Assembly (NCBI GenBank): GCA_029762535.1
Contig: JARVGK010000016.1
Span: 1 to 64,000 of the forward strand
Direction of reading: 5' to 3'
Length of the DNA stretch: 64,000 bases
DNA from: Thermoplasmatota archaeon
Lineage (GTDB): Archaea > Thermoplasmatota > Penumbrarchaeia > Penumbrarchaeales > Penumbrarchaeaceae
Shown here: positions 58,983 through 64,000 of the stretch, in pieces
Numbering within the stretch: the first letter of the stretch is position 1
Layout of the letters: each line of letters opens with the position of its first letter
The notes under the pieces: generated by a model
Databases searched by the model: none
What the model was told of the DNA's origin: nothing
What the model saw: only the letters and a program-made list of their open reading frames with translations
Made by a program: the position numbers and the translations under genes

Positions 58983-60009
58983 ACTGAGGAAGGGCGCGCT
59001 GCCGTTCATGGCCGGATCGCTCATAGCACTCCTGCTTGCCGTCCTCGTAGGTACCCTCCTCGGGCCTGTTCGAATACCGCCCCCGAGCATACTGAGGATC
59101 CTGCTCTCCCTCCTGCCCGGGGCAGGGGGCCTTTTCGATGGCCCGGAGGGGTGGAGAACGATCATCGTCCAGATAAGACTCCCTATGGTGATAATGGGTA
59201 TTGCTGTGGGGATCGCGCTCTCTAGCTCGGGATCGGCGCTACAGGGGCTGTTCCGGAACGACCTGGTGGACCCCTTCATAATAGGGATATCGGCCGGAGG
59301 CGCTCTTGGCTGGGTCATTGGTAACATCGTGACCGATGGATGGGCCTATGCTTCCGCGACCGCCTTCAAGGTGGTGTTCAGCTTCCTTCTGTCCTTGGGA
59401 AGCGTTGTCCTGGCCTACATGATCGCCAGAAGAGGTTCAAAGCTTCCGATATCCAATCTGCTTCTTGCCGGGATCGCCGTCTCGGCCCTGTTCACATCGA
59501 TCGCGCAGGTGGCGATCTACCTGTTCGTGGACAATCCGGCGGAGATGATATTCTCCCTGATGGGCGGCCTTGGCAACACCAGGTGGCATGAGGTGGCCAT
59601 CGTCCTCCCGATCTCGGTCTTGGGCGCGGCCGCCCTATCCGTTCTCGGCAGGGATATAAACGCTTTCGCGGCGGGGGAGGGCGTCGCCGCTCATCTGGGT
59701 GTCGAGGTCGAGAGGTCCAAGTTCATGATTATTGCGATATCGGCACTTATCACGGCGGTCACCATCCCCTTTTGCGGGGTGATCGGCTTCGTAGGGCTGA
59801 TGATCCCTCACATCGCAAGGCGGTTCGTGGGGCCGGACCAGCGCATCCTCATCCCATCATCGGCCCTATTAGGAGGGGGCTTCCTGGTCCTGTGCGATAT
59901 TCTCTCCAGGTCCATCAGCGTCGCGGTGATCCCTCTGGGCATGATCACCGGCCTGATAGGAGGGGGATTCTTCCTCTACCTTCTCGCGTCCAGGAGGGGA
60001 GTCCGTTGA
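58975..60009 (+). CDS. ABC importer permease, FecCD/BtuC family
   Basis: A 344-residue permease with about ten helices and the family motifs 'RLPMVIMGIAVGIALSSSGSALQGLFRNDLVDP' (seen here as 'SGSALQGLFRNDLVDP'), 'SNLLLAGIAVSALF', and 'GVIGFVGLMIPHIARRFVG'. It forms a dimer that passes vitamin B12 or iron-siderophore complex through the membrane, driven by the ATPase encoded next. GTG start overlaps the binding-protein stop. Confidence 0.94.
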   Translation: MIELRKGALPFMAGSLIALLLAVLVGTLLGPVRIPPPSILRILLSLLPGAGGLFDGPEGWRTIIVQIRLPMVIMGIAVGIALSSSGSALQGLFRNDLVDPFIIGISAGGALGWVIGNIVTDGWAYASATAFKVVFSFLLSLGSVVLAYMIARRGSKLPISNLLLAGIAVSALFTSIAQVAIYLFVDNPAEMIFSLMGGLGNTRWHEVAIVLPISVLGAAALSVLGRDINAFAAGEGVAAHLGVEVERSKFMIIAISALITAVTIPFCGVIGFVGLMIPHIARRFVGPDQRILIPSSALLGGGFLVLCDILSRSISVAVIPLGMITGLIGGGFFLYLLASRRGVR

Positions 60010-60767
60010 TCGAGGCCAGGGACGTTCATTTCTCCTACGGGCCGGGGCCTCCCGTCCTGAAAGGAGTAGACCTCAAAGTTGAAAGGGGCACCATCATGGG
60101 GATCGTAGGCCCGAACGGATGCGGAAAATCAACGCTTCTGGGATGTTTGGGAGGAGTGCGTCGGCCGGATAGAGGACGCGTTCTGCTCGATGGGAAGGAT
60201 GTTCGACATATGAGGCGGAGGGATCTGTCACGGATAGTATCGACCCTGCCGCAGGACGCGTCCTATGGATTCGATTACACGGTGGAGGAGATCGTCTCCA
60301 TGGGCAGATACCCCCATATGAACTGGCTGGAAATGTCTGGAGGGGTGCACAAGGGGGTCGTGAGAAGGGCATTGTCCGGTGTAGGGGCCCTACAATTCTC
60401 GGGCAGGGCATTCTCGGAGCTGAGCGGGGGGGAGAAGCAGAAGGTGAACCTCGCCAGGATCCTTGCACAGGAGACCGACTACGCCCTTCTCGATGAGCCC
60501 ACGAGGGACCTCGACCTGAAAAGCTCCCTCGATCTTCTGGACCTGATCAAAAGGGAGAACATGGAGAGGGGATTGACCTTCATCGTGGTGATGCACGACC
60601 TTATGCTCGCCCTCAGGACGTTCAAGGAGATCGCCATGATGAAAGCCGGGCGCATCAAGGCGATCGGGGGAGCGGATTCGGTTCTGACGCCCGGATGGAT
60701 CAAGGATACCTTCGGGGTCGATGTAGAGGTGGACCATCACAACGGTGTGCTGAGGATACTCGGATAA
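60006..60767 (+). CDS. ABC importer ATPase (FepC/BtuD type)
   Basis: A 253-residue ATPase. Walker A 'GPNGCGKSTLL', the signature 'LSGGEKQKVNLARIL', Walker B 'DYALLDEPTRDLD' and the switch His 'VVMHDL' are intact. It begins with TTG at 60006, overlapping the permease stop by four bases. A longer reading from 59772 would run out of frame through the permease gene and is rejected. The three genes form a compact, complete importer operon. Confidence 0.92.
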   Translation: MIEARDVHFSYGPGPPVLKGVDLKVERGTIMGIVGPNGCGKSTLLGCLGGVRRPDRGRVLLDGKDVRHMRRRDLSRIVSTLPQDASYGFDYTVEEIVSMGRYPHMNWLEMSGGVHKGVVRRALSGVGALQFSGRAFSELSGGEKQKVNLARILAQETDYALLDEPTRDLDLKSSLDLLDLIKRENMERGLTFIVVMHDLMLALRTFKEIAMMKAGRIKAIGGADSVLTPGWIKDTFGVDVEVDHHNGVLRILG

Positions 60768-60836
60768 TTTCGCCCTCCTCCCTCCGAACATTATAACACT
60801 GGATGCGACATTAGGGCCTCTCCCCGGAGACCATCA

Positions 60837-62990
60837 ATGACCGATTTCTGCCAAAGGTGCGGATCGCTTCTCCTTTGGAACTTCTCAGGAGGCAGGCGGG
60901 TGAGGAAATGCCCGCGCTGTGGAAGGCTCGAGGAGGCACAAGCGAAGGATGAGGGATCGCCACCATCCGTTAGGAAGGGTGTGTCCCCCAGATCATCCTC
61001 CTATGCCAGGCGTTCGATCTCCACGGCGGTCCTATCCGAAAGGAGCGATGTCATAAAGGGCAAGGGGCCGGATCAGAACTGCAGCGTTCTGGAACCTGTA
61101 CCCGATGGGATCCCCTTCCCCTTCGACGGCGTAAGGAAGGGGCAGCTGGATTTCATGAAGGACGTCGATGATACGATACGAAGGGAGGGATTCCTCCTGG
61201 CCAAGGTACCGACGGGCATAGGAAAAACGGCCGCGGCACTGTCCCCCGCCGCCGCCAGATCGCTCAAGGACGGGTCCTTGACCATGTTCCTCACATCCAA
61301 ACAGTCCCAGCATGCCATAGCTGTAGAGACGGTAAGGAGGATGGCCCAGAGATGGGGGCTGAGGATCAGGGCCGTAGATGTCATGTCCAAGCAATCGATG
61401 TGCCCCAGGGACATCGCCTCCCTGCCCCGGTTCACCTTCAATCATATGTGCAAGCAGCAGCAGAAGGACGGCACATGTCCATTCTACAAGCCAACTCCCG
61501 AGCAGCTTGTGAAGGAGATCACCATCGGTCATTTACCCGCGACGGAACTTTCCTCGCTCGCGGCATCCAGGAGGATATGCCCTCACCGGGCGGCCCTGGA
61601 ATCCGCCAGAGAGGCCGATGTGATGATATGCGATTTCAACTACGTATTCTCTGACCTGAGGGACCCGATCCTCAAGGGTATCGGAAGGGACCTAAAGGAC
61701 CTGATACTGATAGTTGACGAAGGCCATAACCTTCCGGACAGGATCCGGTCCAACCTCTCATCCGAACTGAACCTGGGCACGCTCGAGGATGTAGAGGGTG
61801 CGATGTCCTCGAACAGGCGCCTCAGACATTACGTGTCCGAGATAGCCAGGGTCATTTCCAGTGCCGTAGGGGCCGCCCTCGACGATAAGATGGAGGCGGA
61901 GATCGATAGAAGGGAGCTGCTCTCGAATATTAGGGGGGCAGCGAGGACTGGTCTTGATGAGGGCGTCGAGATCGAGGATATACTCGATGCCGTCGAGAAA
62001 CATGCCGTTGATAGGGGGCTCAAAGATGGGGATGGCGACCCACTTCTCTGGTTCGTCGAGTTCCTGAGGGGGCTGCTCGAGATCAAGGAGTCGCACCTCC
62101 TATTCGCGAGCCGCCCCGAAAAAGGTAACGGGACCCCGAGGTTGATCTACAGGAACCTGGACCCCTCCGAGATATCGGGCCCCGTTCTCAAAGCATGCCG
62201 AAGCGCGGTGATAATGTCCGGGACGCTGTCGCCTCCTTCCATGTTCGGGGACATACTCGGAATGGCCAGGGATCGAAGGATGGAGAGGGAGTATGTCTCT
62301 CCCTTCCCGGCGACCAACAAGCTCACCCTCCTTGACGATACGGTGACGACGTCGTACAACAGCCGAGGCGAATCCATGTTCTCCAGGATCGCGGCACGCA
62401 TTGTGGAGGCTGCCAATGCCACGCCTGGCAATTCCGCCGCTTTCTTCCCGTCATATTCCCTCATGGAAGAGATCGGGAAAAGGCTCGATGGGGTCCACAA
62501 GGCCGTTCTTACAGAGGACCGATCCCGATCGGGCAGCAGAAAGGTAGGGGTGATGGAGGACCTGGAAAGTGGCAGGAGAAGGGGAGGCAGCCTCCTTCTC
62601 GGAGTGATGGGTGGATCCCTCTCCGAGGGCCTGGACTACCGGGACAACCTCCTATCGACCGTGGCGATAGTTGGACTGCCCCTTGCGCCTCCCACCCTGG
62701 ACGTGATGGCGCTCAGGGAGTATTCAAGAAAGAAATGGGGGCGAACTAGAGGGGATGAGTATTCCTATGATTATCCAGCTGTGAACAGGATGCTGCAGGC
62801 GGCCGGAAGGTCCATACGGTCGGAGAGTGACAGGTCCGTCATACTGCTTCTGGAGAGAAGGTATCTCGAACCGAGGTACATCAGATTCCTACCCGAGGAG
62901 ATGATCCCAAAAGTGGTCAAGGGAGATATCGCCCGGCATGTCAGGGATTTTTATTCTCCGGACGCAGATAGGAGTCCTCAAGGGACCTGA
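60837..62990 (+). CDS. XPD/DinG-like iron-sulfur DNA helicase with N-terminal zinc ribbon
   Basis: A 717-residue superfamily 2 helicase. An N-terminal zinc ribbon ('CQRCGSLL' and 'CPRCGRLE', residues 5-30) is followed by a Ser/Arg-rich linker and the helicase body. Motifs are 'KVPTGIGKTAAAL' (Walker A), 'LIVDEGHNL' (DEGH in place of DEAH), 'VIMSGTLSPPSMFG', 'GSLSEGLDYRD' and 'QAAGRSIRSESD'. Four Cys between motifs I and II ('MCPRD', 'HMCKQQQKDGTCPF', 'RICPHRA') bind the 4Fe-4S cluster. It unwinds DNA 5' to 3' in repair or transcription-linked roles. GGAGA lies 6 bases before ATG. It converges on the panE gene with a 50-base overlap. Confidence 0.92.
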   Translation: MTDFCQRCGSLLLWNFSGGRRVRKCPRCGRLEEAQAKDEGSPPSVRKGVSPRSSSYARRSISTAVLSERSDVIKGKGPDQNCSVLEPVPDGIPFPFDGVRKGQLDFMKDVDDTIRREGFLLAKVPTGIGKTAAALSPAAARSLKDGSLTMFLTSKQSQHAIAVETVRRMAQRWGLRIRAVDVMSKQSMCPRDIASLPRFTFNHMCKQQQKDGTCPFYKPTPEQLVKEITIGHLPATELSSLAASRRICPHRAALESAREADVMICDFNYVFSDLRDPILKGIGRDLKDLILIVDEGHNLPDRIRSNLSSELNLGTLEDVEGAMSSNRRLRHYVSEIARVISSAVGAALDDKMEAEIDRRELLSNIRGAARTGLDEGVEIEDILDAVEKHAVDRGLKDGDGDPLLWFVEFLRGLLEIKESHLLFASRPEKGNGTPRLIYRNLDPSEISGPVLKACRSAVIMSGTLSPPSMFGDILGMARDRRMEREYVSPFPATNKLTLLDDTVTTSYNSRGESMFSRIAARIVEAANATPGNSAAFFPSYSLMEEIGKRLDGVHKAVLTEDRSRSGSRKVGVMEDLESGRRRGGSLLLGVMGGSLSEGLDYRDNLLSTVAIVGLPLAPPTLDVMALREYSRKKWGRTRGDEYSYDYPAVNRMLQAAGRSIRSESDRSVILLLERRYLEPRYIRFLPEEMIPKVVKGDIARHVRDFYSPDADRSPQGT

Positions 62991-63894
62991 CCAAACGGTA
63001 AAGGGTTCGATTGCAGGGCGCATCCATTCCCTTTTCCTCGGCCTTGCGGATTATTGCCCCGTTTATGGACTCGATCTCGGTCCTGCGCCTTCTTTTTATA
63101 TCCTGAAGCATGGACGATATATTGCCCCTTGTCCTCTCAGCGGTACGGAAGGTCCGCGAGAGGATCTCATCCTCCGTTAGGGGGATGTTATGGGATGATG
63201 CCACCGAGACGCCTTCCTTCACAACGGCTCTGGCCAGATCCTTGATGTTAGGGTCGCTTAGTATGATGCCGTTGGGTTCTCCTCTGATGGCGGTGAGGGG
63301 GTTTATCGCGGAGTTTATCAGCGCCTTGGCCCAGATCTCCCTCTCTATGCTGTCAACGACGTTCATCTGTATCCCGGCATGCTTGAATGCTTCTGCGATC
63401 CCGGTAAGGCCGTCGAGCGCATCGACTCCGGGAGGAGATTCGTAAAGCCCTATCATCGTATCGCCCACCCCGGCATGCTTTACAAGCCCCGGCTCCTTGT
63501 AAGTGACGCCGTGGCAGGTTATCCCTCCGAACAGAACGGCCCCTATCGAGCGTTCTCTGATGTATCTCGAGATCGCTTCCTCGTTGTCAAGGCCGTTCTG
63601 TAGGGACAGTACGTACGTCCCGGGCCTGAAAAGGTGCGAGATCGATTCCAGGGCGATCCCGGTATTGTAGGATTTCACGCACAAGACGATCAGATCGAAC
63701 CTCTCATCTCCGGGAGGCGTATCCACCGCTTTGGGAAAATATTTGCCCTGGGTATGACCCTCTATCGTTATCCCCCTCGAGTTGATCACGTTGACCTGGT
63801 CTGGTCTGCCGAGTATGGTGACCTCGTTATCCATCGACAAAATGCCCCCGACGAGGCTGCCGAGGGCCCCTGCCCCCACGACCAGCAATTTCAT
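62941..63894 (-). CDS. panE: 2-dehydropantoate 2-reductase (ketopantoate reductase)
   Basis: A 317-residue NADPH-dependent reductase, residues 'LLVVGAGALGSLVGG' at the N-terminus, 'LIVLCVKSYNT', 'LSLQNGLDNEEAI' and, in the helical C-terminal domain, 'REIWAKALINSAINPLTAI' with the catalytic Lys. It makes pantoate for CoA. The phosphopantoate ligase at 11.5 kb is a later step of the same pathway. ATG 63894 lies 5 bases after the stop of the partial upstream gene. The frame also opens at TTG 63903. Confidence 0.93.
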   Translation of the reverse strand: MKLLVVGAGALGSLVGGILSMDNEVTILGRPDQVNVINSRGITIEGHTQGKYFPKAVDTPPGDERFDLIVLCVKSYNTGIALESISHLFRPGTYVLSLQNGLDNEEAISRYIRERSIGAVLFGGITCHGVTYKEPGLVKHAGVGDTMIGLYESPPGVDALDGLTGIAEAFKHAGIQMNVVDSIEREIWAKALINSAINPLTAIRGEPNGIILSDPNIKDLARAVVKEGVSVASSHNIPLTEDEILSRTFRTAERTRGNISSMLQDIKRRRRTEIESINGAIIRKAEEKGMDAPCNRTLYRLVRSLEDSYLRPENKNP

Positions 63895-63899
63895 TTCCG

Positions 63900-63998
63900 T
63901 CAAACACCCCCGGCCTTCATTACGGCCTCGAGGATCGAGTCCTTGATCCGATCGATACCCCTGTTCCCATCTATCGTCCTTAGGATCCCCTTCTTCGA
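63900..63998 (-). CDS. C-terminus of a gene cut by the right edge
   Basis: Minus-strand frame open to the window edge, ending with 'GIDRIKDSILEAVMKAGGV' and TGA at 63902-63900. Only 32 residues are seen. It lies 5 bases upstream of panE and is probably in the same operon. The piece is too short to identify; a nucleotide kinase (for example thymidylate-kinase-like C-terminus) is one possibility, not supported further. Confidence 0.6.
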   Translation of the reverse strand, partial: SKKGILRTIDGNRGIDRIKDSILEAVMKAGGV

Positions 63999-64000
63999 AT

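Noticed and set aside
59772..60005. N-terminal extension of the ABC ATPase
   Set aside because: Runs in a wrong frame inside the permease gene. The ATPase family begins at the TTG at 60006.

Overview
The window is archaeal, most likely from a Thermoplasmatota-type (Thermoplasmata-related) euryarchaeon of medium GC. This rests on archaeal hallmark genes (4-phosphopantoate--beta-alanine ligase, the KEOPS subunit Cgi121, a COG1325 RNA-binding protein, an XPD-type helicase), on TATA-like boxes about 25-33 bases before many start codons, on double winged-helix regulators, and on a very large set of PKD, beta-helix and CARDB-like surface proteins. The lineage is an inference; no rRNA is present.

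Layout. 0-5 kb: a PKD surface protein cut by the left edge, a relic and an intact serpin, an orphan AbrB-type antitoxin and an AbrB/PIN toxin-antitoxin pair; the two antitoxin genes carry the same kind of palindrome before the start. 5-15 kb: a radical SAM - TrkH - Cys-rich protein operon, a J-domain protein, Cgi121 with a helix-hairpin-helix partner, a COG1325 protein, the CoA-pathway ligase, ThiF and a sugar-nucleotide epimerase. 15-22 kb: membrane and surface proteins, a cupin, a beta-helix protein and a KaiC-like protein with a broken P-loop. 22-28 kb: tRNA-Leu(CAA) with several copies of its own 3' end, RsgA, a metal-dependent asparaginase, a GIY-YIG-like protein and a split lysine-ketoglutarate reductase / saccharopine dehydrogenase pair. 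28-38 kb: secreted proteins, regulators, DMT, POT-type and CaCA transporters, an SDR lacking its catalytic residues, tRNA-Gly(GCC) beside a dense repeat block, two PhoU/TrkA-C proteins and a nitrilase-fold hydrolase. 38-53 kb: an RND-type exporter, a giant (about 2,047 aa) beta-helix protein with a cytoplasmic zinc ribbon, other surface proteins and a GT2-GtrA glycosyltransferase. 53-64 kb: UbiD, MscS, a complete binding-protein ABC importer (siderophore/cobalamin type) with a divergent regulator, an XPD-like helicase and ketopantoate reductase.

The strongest candidate for something undescribed is at the two tRNA genes. Both are followed by multiple direct and inverted copies of the tRNA 3' end, and both contain the same two-hairpin cassette (CTTTGGA..C hairpin, a 6-7 base linker, then an AAAATGCC/GGCATTTT hairpin). 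At tRNA-Gly the block also has an identical 43-bp direct repeat 489 bp apart and a recent 160-bp tandem duplication. This looks like a small non-autonomous element, or a structured RNA family, tied to tRNA 3' ends.
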